This document shows positions 43,156 to 51,439 of a DNA stretch of 64,000 nt, one piece after another. The position numbers and the translations under genes are program-made. A model generated the notes under the pieces. The model ran no database searches, was not told the origin of the DNA, and saw nothing but the letters and a program-made list of their open reading frames with translations. Source of the DNA: Rhizobium album. Lineage in GTDB: Bacteria; Pseudomonadota; Alphaproteobacteria; Rhizobiales; Rhizobiaceae. Each line of letters opens with the position of its first letter. Position 1 is the stretch's first letter. The DNA lies in assembly GCF_003122325.1 (NCBI RefSeq), contig NZ_QFBC01000002.1, positions 248,001 through 312,000 of the forward strand, given 5' to 3'.

Positions 43156-44157
43156 ATGCAGATCGGAATGATGGGACTGGGCAGGATGGGCGCCAACATG
43201 GTCCGGCGCCTGATGCGCGGCGGCCACGAATGCGTCGTCTACGACATCAATGCCGCAAGCGTCGAGGCGCTGGTGGCCGAAGGCGCTGTCGGGGCGACGT
43301 CGCTGGAGGATTTCGTCGGCGCGCTGAAACCGCCGCGTTGCGTCTGGCTGATGCTGCCGGCAGCGATCACGCCGAAGATCGCCGGCCAGGTCGCGGCGCT
43401 GATGGCCGAAGGCGACATCGTCATCGACGGCGGCAACTCCAACTATCGCGACGCCGTCGACCAGGCCAAGCGCCTTGGGGATCGCGGCCTGAGTTATGTC
43501 GATGTCGGCACCAGCGGCGGCGTCTGGGGCCTCGATCGCGGTTATTGCCTGATGATCGGCGGGCCGGATCAGGCCGTGCGCCATCTCGACCCGATTTTTT
43601 CGACGCTGGCGCCGGGCGCCGGCGAAGGCGTATCCGCGGACGCACCGACAGCGCAGCGCGGCTACCTGCATTGCGGCCCGAGCGGCGCCGGCCATTTCGT
43701 CAAGATGGTGCACAACGGCATCGAATACGGGCTGATGGCCGCCTACGCCGAGGGCATCAACATCCTGAAGGCCGCCAATTCCGGCAACCAGGCGCGCGAG
43801 GCGGATGCCGAAACCAGCCCGCTGGCGGAGCCGCACTATTACCAGTTCGATATCGATCTCGCCGGCGTCACCGAAGTCTGGCGCCACGGCAGCGTCATCG
43901 GCTCGTGGCTGCTCGACCTGACGTCGGAGGCCCTGAAAAAGGATCCGGCGCTGGAGAAGTTCGGCGGCCGGGTGTCCGATTCCGGCGAAGGGCGCTGGAC
44001 GCTGAAGGCCGCCGTCGATACCGGCGTGCCGGCGCCGGTGCTGTCTTCGGCGCTGTTCAGCCGCTTCTCCTCGCAAGGGGAATCGGAATTCGCCGACAAG
44101 CTGCTGTCCGCCATGCGGTATGCCTTCGGCGGCCATGTGGAGAAGCCGAAGGAATAG
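43156..44157 (+). CDS. gnd: 6-phosphogluconate dehydrogenase (decarboxylating, short type)
   Basis: A 333-residue protein. MQIGMMGLGRMGANMVRRLM is the NAD(P) motif; IDGGNSNYRDAVDQA, VDVGTSGGVWGLDRGYCLMIGG and the catalytic CGPSGAGHFVKMVHNGIEYGLM are all present. At about 330 residues it belongs to the short YqeC/GndA class, often NAD-linked, rather than the 470-residue E. coli class. It converts 6-phosphogluconate to ribulose-5-phosphate and CO2. Followed after 125 bp by nadE, whose product supplies its cofactor, though the spacing argues against a tight operon. Confidence 0.93.
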   Translation: MQIGMMGLGRMGANMVRRLMRGGHECVVYDINAASVEALVAEGAVGATSLEDFVGALKPPRCVWLMLPAAITPKIAGQVAALMAEGDIVIDGGNSNYRDAVDQAKRLGDRGLSYVDVGTSGGVWGLDRGYCLMIGGPDQAVRHLDPIFSTLAPGAGEGVSADAPTAQRGYLHCGPSGAGHFVKMVHNGIEYGLMAAYAEGINILKAANSGNQAREADAETSPLAEPHYYQFDIDLAGVTEVWRHGSVIGSWLLDLTSEALKKDPALEKFGGRVSDSGEGRWTLKAAVDTGVPAPVLSSALFSRFSSQGESEFADKLLSAMRYAFGGHVEKPKE

Positions 44158-44282
44158 GCTGGTCGTCAATCGCCCCGGCAAGTCGGCATTTGCCGTAGCC
44201 CATAAGAAAAACCCGGCCGTCGGGATCGACGGTCACCGTGCGGCGCGGTAGTTCAATACGCAAGATCATGCGGAGTGTGTTC

Positions 44283-46328
44283 ATGGAATTCCATTCGCCC
44301 TACAGCCACGGTTTCGTGCGGGTGGCTGCCTGTACCCCGGCCTGCGAGCTTGCCGATCCGCCCTTCAACGTCAGCTCGATCCTGGAGCTTGCCAGGAAGG
44401 GCCACGAGCAGCATGTCGGGCTGATGGTGTTTCCGGAACTGGCGGTTTCCGGCTACTCCATCGACGACCTGCTGGGCCAGGACGTGCTGCTGGATGCCGT
44501 CGAGGACGGTCTTGCCACGCTTGCCGCCGAGAGCCGTGCTCTCGGCCCGGTGCTGCTGGTCGGTGCGCCGCTACGCCATGAAGGACGGCTGTTCAACTGC
44601 GCCGTCGTCATCCATGCCGGCCGCATTCTTGGCGTCGTGCCAAAGACCTTCCTGCCCAACTACCGGGAATTCTACGAAAAGCGCTGGTTCGCCTCCGGTC
44701 GCACCGTGCGCGAGGCGGAGATCGCCGTTGCCGGCCAGACGGCGCCCTTCGGCGTCGACCTGCAGTTTTCGGCGCAGAATGTCCGCGACTTCATCTTCCA
44801 CGTCGAAATCTGCGAAGACCTATGGGCGCCGGCCGCCCCCAGCGATTTCGGCGCGCTCGCCGGCGCCCTGATCCTCGCCAACCTTTCTGCCAGCAACATC
44901 ACCGTCGGCAAGGCCGATACCCGCAAGCTGTTGTGCTCGGCGCAATCGGCCCGCACCTGGTCGGCCTATCTCTATTCGGCCGCCGGTCCAGGCGAATCCA
45001 CCACCGACGTCGCCTGGGACGGCCAGGCCTGCATCTACGAACTCGGCGACCTCCTGGCCGAAACCGACCGGTTTCCGACGACATCGCAGATGTGCATCGC
45101 CGATATCGACGTCGAGCGGCTGCGGCTGGAGCGCATGCGCACCGGCACCTTCAACGACGCCGCAACGCTGAACCTGACCGCCGGCCGGAATTTCCGCCGC
45201 GTGCTGTTCGATTTCGCCGTGCCGGAAGGCCTGATCGACCTGAAGCGCGCCGTCGCCCGCTATCCCTTCGTGCCGGCCGATCCGAAGCGCCTCGACCAGG
45301 ATTGCTACGAGACCTTCAACATCCAGGTCCAGGGGCTGATGAAGCGGCTGAAATCGACCGGCATCAAGCGCCTGTGCATCGGCATATCAGGCGGCCTCGA
45401 TTCCACCCATGCGCTGCTCGTCGCCGCCCGCGCCTACGACCAGCTCGGCTGGCCGCGGTCCGATATCCTCGGCTTCACCATGCCGGGCTTCGCCACCGGC
45501 GACAACACCAAGTCGAATGCCTGGGCCCTGATGCGCAGCATGGGCATCACTGCGGAAGAAGTCGACATCAGGCCGCTGGCAACGCAGCTGCTCAACGACC
45601 TCAAGCACCCCTTCGCCGACGGCAAGCCCGTCTACGACGTGACCTTCGAAAACGTCCAGGCCGGCCTGCGCACCGATTTCCTGTTCCGCGCCGCCAACCA
45701 GCGCAACGCACTGGTGCTCGGCACCGGCGACCTGTCGGAAATCGCCCTCGGCTGGTCGACCTACGGCGTCGGCGACCAGATGAGCCATTACAATGTCAAC
45801 GCCTCGGTCTCGAAAACGCTGATCCAGCACCTCATCCGCTGGATCATCAAGACCGAAGCCTTCGACCCGGAAACCGACGCGACGCTCGAAAGCATCCTCG
45901 AGACGATCATCTCGCCGGAACTGGTGCCGGCAGATGAAAACGGCGCGATGCAAAGCACGGAAGACAAGATCGGCCCCTACGACCTGCATGATTTCACTCT
46001 GTATTACCTCACCCGCTTCGGCTTGAAACCGTCGAAGATCGCCTATATGGCGCTGCAGGCCTGGGAAAATGTCGACGCCGGCACATGGCCGTCGCATTTC
46101 CCGGAGCACAAGCGCCGGGCCTTCGACCTTGCGACGATCAAGCACTGGCTGGAAGTCTTCCTGTTCCGCTTCTTCACCATCAGCCAGTTCAAGCGCTCGG
46201 CCTCGCCCAATGGCCCGAAAGTGACCTCGGGCGGCTCGCTTTCGCCGCGTGGCGACTGGCGCGCGCCGTCGGACGGCAACGGCCGCATCTGGATCCAGGA
46301 GCTGAAGGACAACGTGCCGGACGTCTGA
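44283..46328 (+). CDS. nadE: NAD+ synthetase, glutamine-dependent
   Basis: A 681-residue two-domain enzyme. The nitrilase-type glutaminase domain (about 1-300) has Glu in FPELAVSGYS, Lys in PKTFLPNYREFYEKRWF and Cys in VEICEDLWAP. The synthetase domain (about 340-680) has the PP-loop SGGLDSTHALL, GFTMPGFATGDNTKSNA and GTGDLSEIALGWSTYG. It amidates nicotinate adenine dinucleotide to NAD+ using ammonia from glutamine. ATG at 44283 is favoured over one at 44268. Confidence 0.96.
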   Translation: MEFHSPYSHGFVRVAACTPACELADPPFNVSSILELARKGHEQHVGLMVFPELAVSGYSIDDLLGQDVLLDAVEDGLATLAAESRALGPVLLVGAPLRHEGRLFNCAVVIHAGRILGVVPKTFLPNYREFYEKRWFASGRTVREAEIAVAGQTAPFGVDLQFSAQNVRDFIFHVEICEDLWAPAAPSDFGALAGALILANLSASNITVGKADTRKLLCSAQSARTWSAYLYSAAGPGESTTDVAWDGQACIYELGDLLAETDRFPTTSQMCIADIDVERLRLERMRTGTFNDAATLNLTAGRNFRRVLFDFAVPEGLIDLKRAVARYPFVPADPKRLDQDCYETFNIQVQGLMKRLKSTGIKRLCIGISGGLDSTHALLVAARAYDQLGWPRSDILGFTMPGFATGDNTKSNAWALMRSMGITAEEVDIRPLATQLLNDLKHPFADGKPVYDVTFENVQAGLRTDFLFRAANQRNALVLGTGDLSEIALGWSTYGVGDQMSHYNVNASVSKTLIQHLIRWIIKTEAFDPETDATLESILETIISPELVPADENGAMQSTEDKIGPYDLHDFTLYYLTRFGLKPSKIAYMALQAWENVDAGTWPSHFPEHKRRAFDLATIKHWLEVFLFRFFTISQFKRSASPNGPKVTSGGSLSPRGDWRAPSDGNGRIWIQELKDNVPDV

Positions 46329-46439
46329 GGCGAGGGCAAGACACCATCAAACCGTGCCGTATTGCCTCGTCCGGCATGCGGCATGGAACTTAACGCCCCT
46401 TTCCGTGTTCATTCTCCTGTTCCCCAAAGGAGGTTAGAC

Positions 46440-46844
46440 ATGGCAACGACAACAAACATCGGGCAGGCCGTTCCCCGCGGCGTGGTCGATACCGCTCATG
46501 AAACGGTCAGCTCCGTCAACCAGGAGCTGGAAGCAGAAGTGAAATCCCTCCGCTCGCAGATCGAATCGCTGCGCCAGTCCCTGGTCGAAGCCGGCCATGA
46601 GACCGCCGATGCGGTCGCCGCCAAGGCGAAACAGGCCGGCGCCAAGGCGACCTCCACCGTGCAGCAATATCCCGTCACCACCGTGCTCGCCGCGGCGGCG
46701 CTGGGCGCGGTCGTGGTGCTCGCCAGCCGCATGTCCTGGTCAAGCCACTCGACTACCTCGTCCTCCCGCTACATCGACCGTGCCGAAGGCATGCTTTCGG
46801 AGCTGCGGGATGCGCTCGTGTCGCTCAAGGGCCGCGTGCTCTGA
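46440..46844 (+). CDS. DUF883/ElaB-like membrane-anchored protein
   Basis: A 134-residue protein from the ATG at 46440 with AAAGGAGGT 5 bases upstream. A helical Glu/Ala/Lys-rich segment (VNQELEAEVKSLRSQIESLRQSL, AVAAKAKQAGAKATSTVQQYP) precedes one membrane span (TTVLAAAALGAVVVLASRM) and a short tail. This matches the DUF883/YqjD layout; in E. coli YqjD anchors to the membrane and binds ribosomes in stationary phase. That role is only inferred. It ends at a very strong terminator. Confidence 0.85.
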   Translation: MATTTNIGQAVPRGVVDTAHETVSSVNQELEAEVKSLRSQIESLRQSLVEAGHETADAVAAKAKQAGAKATSTVQQYPVTTVLAAAALGAVVVLASRMSWSSHSTTSSSRYIDRAEGMLSELRDALVSLKGRVL

Positions 46845-46878
46845 CGGTTGCGATGCAGGCCACCCTACATGCATAACG

Positions 46879-46916
46879 AAAGGCCGGCTTCACCAGGTGA
46901 AGCCGGCCTTTCGTTT
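46879..46916. terminator. Very strong terminator
   Basis: AAAGGCCGGCTTCACC (46879-46894) and GGTGAAGCCGGCCTTT (46896-46911) are perfect complements, followed by CGTTTTC. It serves the DUF883-like gene and, through the A-run on the other strand, possibly the leftward His-rich gene. Confidence 0.9.
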
Positions 46917-46946
46917 TCACTGTTTCACGCCGTCAAGGACCTCAAC

Positions 46947-47255
46947 TCAATCGAAGTAGAAGCCGAACGACGCACCATCGCGGTGGCGCCGGTGATGACG
47001 ATATTCGCGATGGCGGTAGCCGTAATCGTCATCCCAATAGTCGCGTCGGTCATGGTGGCGGCGCCAGTGCTTGCGGCGCTCCCAGCCAGACCATTCCCGG
47101 TCGCGATAGTGGTGGCGGCGATGGTTCACCTGCTCGACCTTTGACGCGATCTCCGGCTTGCCGGTGAGGACCGGCGCGGCGGTGGCTTCGAAGGAAGTCA
47201 GGGAGATGGCGGCAAGAATGAAGGCACCGAAGGTCTTTTGTATCAAACGCGTCAT
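46947..47255 (-). CDS. Small secreted His/Arg/Asp/Tyr-rich protein
   Basis: A 102-residue protein from the ATG at 47255, with AGGAGG 6 bases upstream. A signal peptide (MTRLIQKTFGAFILAAISLT ending ATA-AP) is followed by a low-complexity tail of His, Arg, Asp, Tyr and Trp (HRRHHYRDREW, RRHHDRRDYWDDDYGYRHREYRHHRRH). Such tails could bind metals or heme. No named family is recognised; His/Arg-rich short periplasmic proteins are common in rhizobia. It ends near the strong terminator at 46879. Confidence 0.78.
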   Translation of the reverse strand: MTRLIQKTFGAFILAAISLTSFEATAAPVLTGKPEIASKVEQVNHRRHHYRDREWSGWERRKHWRRHHDRRDYWDDDYGYRHREYRHHRRHRDGASFGFYFD

Positions 47256-47479
47256 GGCAGTCCTCCTTTGTTCGATGTCGCTAAAGTGCGCCGCGGCAGG
47301 TGAACCGTGGATGAACTGTCGGAGGGTGGAACCGTTGGCGAGCAATGCAGTGTGATACAGCGCACATCGATGAACGGCGGCCATTTTCGGAAAATCGTGC
47401 GAGAACGTGACAAAACGACCCTGCTTCCGCGCCGGAAATGCCGACGACAGACGGGATTGTACCGGCTGTCGCTCGCCGC

Positions 47480-47773
47480 CTACCGGTCGGCGAAAACCCG
47501 CACCGGATAGGCCTCGCGCCCCTCGAAGAAGCCAAGTCGGTAAAGACAGGCCCGCAAGGCGGTATCGTAGAGCAGGCTTTTATGATCGAGGGAGCCACGT
47601 GGCAGGCTTCCTGCCTCGCATTCGCAATGGGCAAGGGCACGGTTATACTTCCGCGCCAGATCGGGGCGCGCCTCCAGTGGCACGCCACCATAGAGGTAAT
47701 GGCCGGACGCCACCGATGCCGCCGGCGCGCAAGCCAATCCGACGATTGCTGCCAACACGAATTTCGCGATCAT
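47480..47773 (-). CDS. Small secreted protein, unknown
   Basis: A 97-residue protein from the ATG at 47773 with GGAGGGG 3 bases upstream. It has a signal peptide (MIAKFVLAAIVGLACAPAAS, cleavage near SVASG) and a mature part with three cysteines (HCECEAGSL, RACLYRLG), suggesting disulphide bonds. No family recognised. Flanked by the His-rich secreted protein (224 bp away, same strand). Confidence 0.7.
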   Translation of the reverse strand: MIAKFVLAAIVGLACAPAASVASGHYLYGGVPLEARPDLARKYNRALAHCECEAGSLPRGSLDHKSLLYDTALRACLYRLGFFEGREAYPVRVFADR

Positions 47774-47998
47774 ATCCCCTCCTGTACGGGCCTGTACGGC
47801 AACCGATGCTACACGATGCCGGCGCGCAACGCTATCGCGGCGTTGCCGAGCCGAACCGGACAGCCGGGGCGCGAATGCCCCGTAGATGCGCTGACAGGCG
47901 GAAGACCTTGCGGAATACCTGCTGGCGTTGACCGGCCTGCCCTATCCACGGCCGTTCAACGGCCGTGGGCTCAAAAAACCAGTTCTCCGGGAAGGCGT

Positions 47999-48961
47999 TC
48001 AGCGAAACAGATCGAGTGTCGCTTTCGCTCGATTGTTGATGATGTTGAGGCCGATCGTCTGAAGCTGCTGCTGCGCCATCAGCGACCGCTGCTTGACCAC
48101 GCTCTCCTCCATATCGGCATCGACCAACCGGCCGATGCTGCGCTGGTTCGTTTCCTGCAGGGACTTCACAAACTCGGTGTTGGCCGAGATCCGACTTGCA
48201 GTTGCACCGAGCTTGGCGCCGGCATCCGTGAGGGACGAGAGCATCGAATTCGTGGCCGAAATCATGCCGTCCAGCTCATTATTCGTCGTCGCGTCGGAAA
48301 TCTTGATTTCCTTGGCAGTTGCAGGGGCCGGCGTCGTGGAGCCGGCATCGAGCATGTAATATTCGTAGGGGCTGCCGTTGCCGGTCGTGCCGGAATAGGC
48401 CCTGGTCAGCATGCCGTCAGCAGCGTTGTTGCTGCTGGTCAGCGTCGTCGTCCCCGTGTCGAACTCGATCGTGTTGACGTTCGTCGTACCATCCTCACCG
48501 GTCGAAACGGAGGCAACCAGCGACTTGACGCCGGGTGTTGCGCCTGCGCCGGCATTCAGCCAGTTCTCGCCGCTGAACGAGGTCGATGCCGAGACGGTGC
48601 CCAGCTGCGCCTTGAGCTGGGTGATCTCGGAATTAATGGCGTTCTTGTCGGCGCCCGACGACCGCGCCAGGATCAGCTTCGCCTGGATTTCGGATACGAT
48701 GCCGGTGGCGGCCTCCATCCCGAGCGCAGCAGTGTCTGCAGTTGCCGCAGCAAGGCCGGAGGCGTCCTCCGCCGACGACAGCGCCATGCCGGTGGATTCC
48801 ATTGCCTTGGCAATCGACCAGTAGGCGGCATTGTCAGCCGCCTCGTTGATATTGCGGCCGGCAGCGACATGGATCGTGTTGCGCTCCAGCGCCTTGCTGG
48901 ATCCGGTTAACAGCGACAAGGCCGATGCCGCCGTCGCATTGGTAAAAGAAGTGCTGGACAT
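47999..48961 (-). CDS. Orphan, divergent flagellin
   Basis: A 320-residue flagellin. The N-domain has SFTNATAASALSLLTGSSKALE and AAGRNINEAADNAAYWSIAKAM, and the C-domain has ISANTEFVKSLQETNQRSIGRLVDADM and ends RAKATLDLFR. The AADNAAYWSIA core matches rhizobial flagellins, but the N-terminal first helix and the usual SSGLRVG stretch are changed (VAAGRNI). No other flagellar genes lie nearby apart from the fliJ-like gene 41 kb away, so it is outside the usual fla cluster. No sigma-28 type promoter was recognised upstream. Confidence 0.92.
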   Translation of the reverse strand: MSSTSFTNATAASALSLLTGSSKALERNTIHVAAGRNINEAADNAAYWSIAKAMESTGMALSSAEDASGLAAATADTAALGMEAATGIVSEIQAKLILARSSGADKNAINSEITQLKAQLGTVSASTSFSGENWLNAGAGATPGVKSLVASVSTGEDGTTNVNTIEFDTGTTTLTSSNNAADGMLTRAYSGTTGNGSPYEYYMLDAGSTTPAPATAKEIKISDATTNNELDGMISATNSMLSSLTDAGAKLGATASRISANTEFVKSLQETNQRSIGRLVDADMEESVVKQRSLMAQQQLQTIGLNIINNRAKATLDLFR

Positions 48962-49642
48962 GAAATCATTACTCGCACAAGAGGGACGACATTTAGCAAA
49001 CCCAGGTTGGGACGACTGGCCTCATGCCATCAAGCGCACCCTCACATGGACGCTATCCATCACCTGCATTCACCATACAGACCGGAGATTGCAGAAAACT
49101 TTGGTGAAATATTAAGATTTTAATGAAGGGCAGAATTTCCCGGCGACGGACCGAAATTGCGCAACCATCACCCGGAAGCGATTGCTGCAATTCACGATTT
49201 GGCCGACAGCGCCATCGCTCATGACAGAGAATGGATAAGTCGAGGCGGGACCGAATCGCCAGCTTGTAGCCACGCTCGGCAAAGACACGAAAAACCAGCA
49301 ATCTCCACGACGAGAGCCGTATCGCCATCGTTGGACGATAATCCCGACCCTCTGCTATCGGCTCCCGGAGAACATCGCCTGGTGCCTGTATCGACGTTTC
49401 GAACAGTCCCCTTTCATAGCGCTTGAGCGCGATCTCGATCACCCGGTTGATGGGCTAGCCCGCGCGCGGGATCTTGCGGGCGCGGAAAATCCAATCAGAA
49501 ACGATCCGCTTTTTAGTGAACAGCACACATTTAAATGAGAGGTTGTATCCGAAGGCGCTTGACTCCCGCTTGATGTCTGTATTTTAATCACGCCTGCGGA
49601 TTAGGCAATTTGGTTCGCGCTCACATGACTTCGATAGTCGCA
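48962..49642. other. Gene-poor region between flagellin and amide operon
   Basis: About 680 bp. A leftward open frame of 129 codons spans 49053-49442 and a few shorter ones exist, but none shows a family pattern, signal or good ribosome site, so it is treated as non-coding or decayed DNA. It should hold the flagellin promoter (leftward) and the amide operon promoter (rightward). CCCGCGCGCGGG at 49459-49470 is a perfect palindrome. Confidence 0.4.
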
Positions 49643-49699
49643 GGGCAGTTTCGCCCCATGATGCTCCCGCAACCGCGGGATCGGCGTCATGGGGTTTTT
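49643..49699 (+). promoter_or_regulatory. Leader terminator with overlapping hexaloop hairpin (candidate ANTAR target)
   Basis: A long stem pairs 49654-49665 with 49683-49694 (CCCCATGATGCT against GGCGTCATGGGG), enclosing CCCGC-AACC-GCGGG and a 3-base bulge, followed by TTTTT at 49695-49699: an intrinsic terminator ending 16 bases before the amiC ATG. Just upstream, GGGC-AGTTTC-GCCC (49643-49656) is a hexaloop hairpin whose 3' arm overlaps the first three bases of the terminator stem, so the two exclude each other. The loop has A at position 1 but T, not the consensus G, at position 4. AmiR-like ANTAR proteins bind hexaloops to prevent termination. Confidence 0.65.
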
Positions 49700-49715
49700 C
49701 GTATTTGGAAGACCG

Positions 49716-50861
49716 ATGGGTGATGCGCTGAAAATCGGCATTCTCTACTCCACCACCGGGCCTTATGGCGCCATGGGTGTCGACGCCCGCGACGGGGCGA
49801 TGCTGGCAATCGAAGCGAGGATCGAAGACTGCGCCCGGCGGACGGGGCGCGCCATCGAGCCGATCTTCTACGATCCGCATGCAAGCCTCGGCGCCTATCT
49901 GGATGGCGCGCGACATCTGCTGCGCGAGGGATGCCGGCATATTGTCGGGACCATCACGTCTGCGGCGCGCAAGGAAGTGATCCCGCTGGTCGAAAAGCAT
50001 GATGGGCTGCTCTGGTACATGTGTCCCTACGAAGGTTTCGAGGCCAACGAGAATGTCATCTATGTCGGCGGCTGTCCCAACCAGCATCTGATCCCTGCCT
50101 TCGAATATCTCATTCCGCGCTTCGGGGCGCGGCCCTATCTCACCGGCGCCAATTATGTCTGGGGCTGGGAGATGAACCGGCTGGCACGGGAGCTGATTGC
50201 CAATGCCGGCGGCGAGGTGCTTGGGGAACGCTACCTGCCGCTCGAGGAAACCGCGGTCGGGCGCATCATCGCCGAGATCGAGGAGCGCCGGCCGAGCTTC
50301 GTCCTCAACAACCTGATCGGTCCGTCGAGCTATGCCTTTCTCGAGGCGATGAAGACGCTGGGCGATCATGACCCGGCCTTCCGGCCCGAAAACTGCCCGG
50401 TCGTCAGCTGCGACCTGATGGAATGCGAGCTCGACCTGATCGCCGATGGTTCGGCCACCGGCCAGCTTTGTGCCGCCTCCTATTTCGACATGCTCGACAC
50501 GCCTGACAACAGCGCTTTCAAGGCCCGCGCCGCGGGCCGCTACGGCCACGAGCGCCGCATCTCCAGCGTGTTTGCCAGCGCCTACACGGCCGTCGACCTC
50601 TGCGTCGGCGCTATCCTGGCGGCGGGCAGCGACGAGCCGCAGGCGGTGCGGCGCGAGGTGCATGGCCGCGAATGGCCGTCGCTGTTCGGGCCGCTCACTG
50701 TCGACAGCCGCACCAATCATGCGGCGCTGCCGTTCCATCTCGGCCGCATCAATGCCGATAACGGCTTCGACGTCATCGCCTCCCGGCCGGCGCTCGCCGC
50801 CGATCCCTATCTCACCAAGCGCGGCACCCATATGCCGGCCAGGCTGAGGATCGTGTCATGA
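49716..50861 (+). CDS. amiC: AmiC-like amide-sensing protein
   Basis: A 381-residue periplasmic-binding-protein-fold protein without a signal peptide. KIGILYSTTGPYGAMGVDARDGAMLAIEA opens it (shortened), and GTITSAARKEVIPLVEKHDGLLWY, YEGFEANENVIYVGGCPNQHLIP and TGANYVWGWEMNRLARE match AmiC and the urea/amide binding family. In Pseudomonas AmiC holds AmiR inactive until an amide binds. ATG at 49716 (GGAAG upstream) was chosen over one at 49689 that lies inside the leader terminator stem. Its stop overlaps the next start (ATGA), so sensor and antiterminator are coupled. Confidence 0.9.
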   Translation: MGDALKIGILYSTTGPYGAMGVDARDGAMLAIEARIEDCARRTGRAIEPIFYDPHASLGAYLDGARHLLREGCRHIVGTITSAARKEVIPLVEKHDGLLWYMCPYEGFEANENVIYVGGCPNQHLIPAFEYLIPRFGARPYLTGANYVWGWEMNRLARELIANAGGEVLGERYLPLEETAVGRIIAEIEERRPSFVLNNLIGPSSYAFLEAMKTLGDHDPAFRPENCPVVSCDLMECELDLIADGSATGQLCAASYFDMLDTPDNSAFKARAAGRYGHERRISSVFASAYTAVDLCVGAILAAGSDEPQAVRREVHGREWPSLFGPLTVDSRTNHAALPFHLGRINADNGFDVIASRPALAADPYLTKRGTHMPARLRIVS

Positions 50862-51439
50862 GCAAGACACCGAATTTCACCGGCTGGCATGCCATGATCC
50901 TGCATCGCGCGGATACCAATACCGAGCGGCTGGAGCGGCAGTTCGGCCTGCTCGGCATTCGCGCCACCTGCCAGTGGGCGCCGCTGGCCGACTGGGAAAG
51001 CGCCGATCTCGTGCTTGTCGATGCCGACCAGGGCTGGGATGACCTGCTGCCGGCAAAGCCGGATGCCTTGGGCAAGCCGCTGGTGGCGCTGCTCGGCTCG
51101 GAAGCGCCGGGCCGCATCGCCTGGGCGATGCAGCAGGGCGCCAGCGCCATCATCCCCAAGCCGGTCGCGGCCTCCGCCATCTATCCGGCGCTGGTGATGG
51201 CGGTCTCGATCCACGAGGAACGCCGCGGGGTCGCCGAACGGATGCAATTTCTCGAGGAGCGCGTGCGGATGCGACCGCTGGTGCATGCCGCGGTCGAAAA
51301 GCTGCGCGCCGCCCGCGGTCTCGACGAAGAACAGGCCTATGCCATGCTGCGCGAATGCGCCATGCGCCGCCGGCTGTCGACAGAACAGGTTTCGGCGATC
51401 TTCCTGGGCGGGGCCGAGCCCTGGCCGGAGGTGGGCTGA
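50858..51439 (+). CDS. amiR: AmiR-like ANTAR antitermination regulator
   Basis: A 193-residue protein. Residues about 10-125 form a pseudo-receiver (AMILHRADTNTERLERQFGLLG, LVLVDADQGWDD, GASAIIPKPV) without a clear phosphorylation site, then a coiled-coil helix (ERMQFLEERVRMRPLVHAAVEKL) and an ANTAR domain (LDEEQAYAMLRECAMRRRLSTEQVSAIFLG). ANTAR proteins bind hexaloop RNA hairpins. It overlaps amiC by 4 bases and the next permease gene by 1 base, so it heads a continuous operon it probably controls. Confidence 0.92.
   Translation: MSKTPNFTGWHAMILHRADTNTERLERQFGLLGIRATCQWAPLADWESADLVLVDADQGWDDLLPAKPDALGKPLVALLGSEAPGRIAWAMQQGASAIIPKPVAASAIYPALVMAVSIHEERRGVAERMQFLEERVRMRPLVHAAVEKLRAARGLDEEQAYAMLRECAMRRRLSTEQVSAIFLGGAEPWPEVG

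Noticed and set aside
47774-47998. Small RNA or gene between the 97-residue protein and the flagellin gene
   Set aside because: No hairpin with T-run, no promoter-like pair and no supported open frame.
49053-49442. Possible 129-residue protein on the minus strand
   Set aside because: No recognisable family, no good ribosome site, mixed composition; could be a remnant but cannot be supported as a gene.
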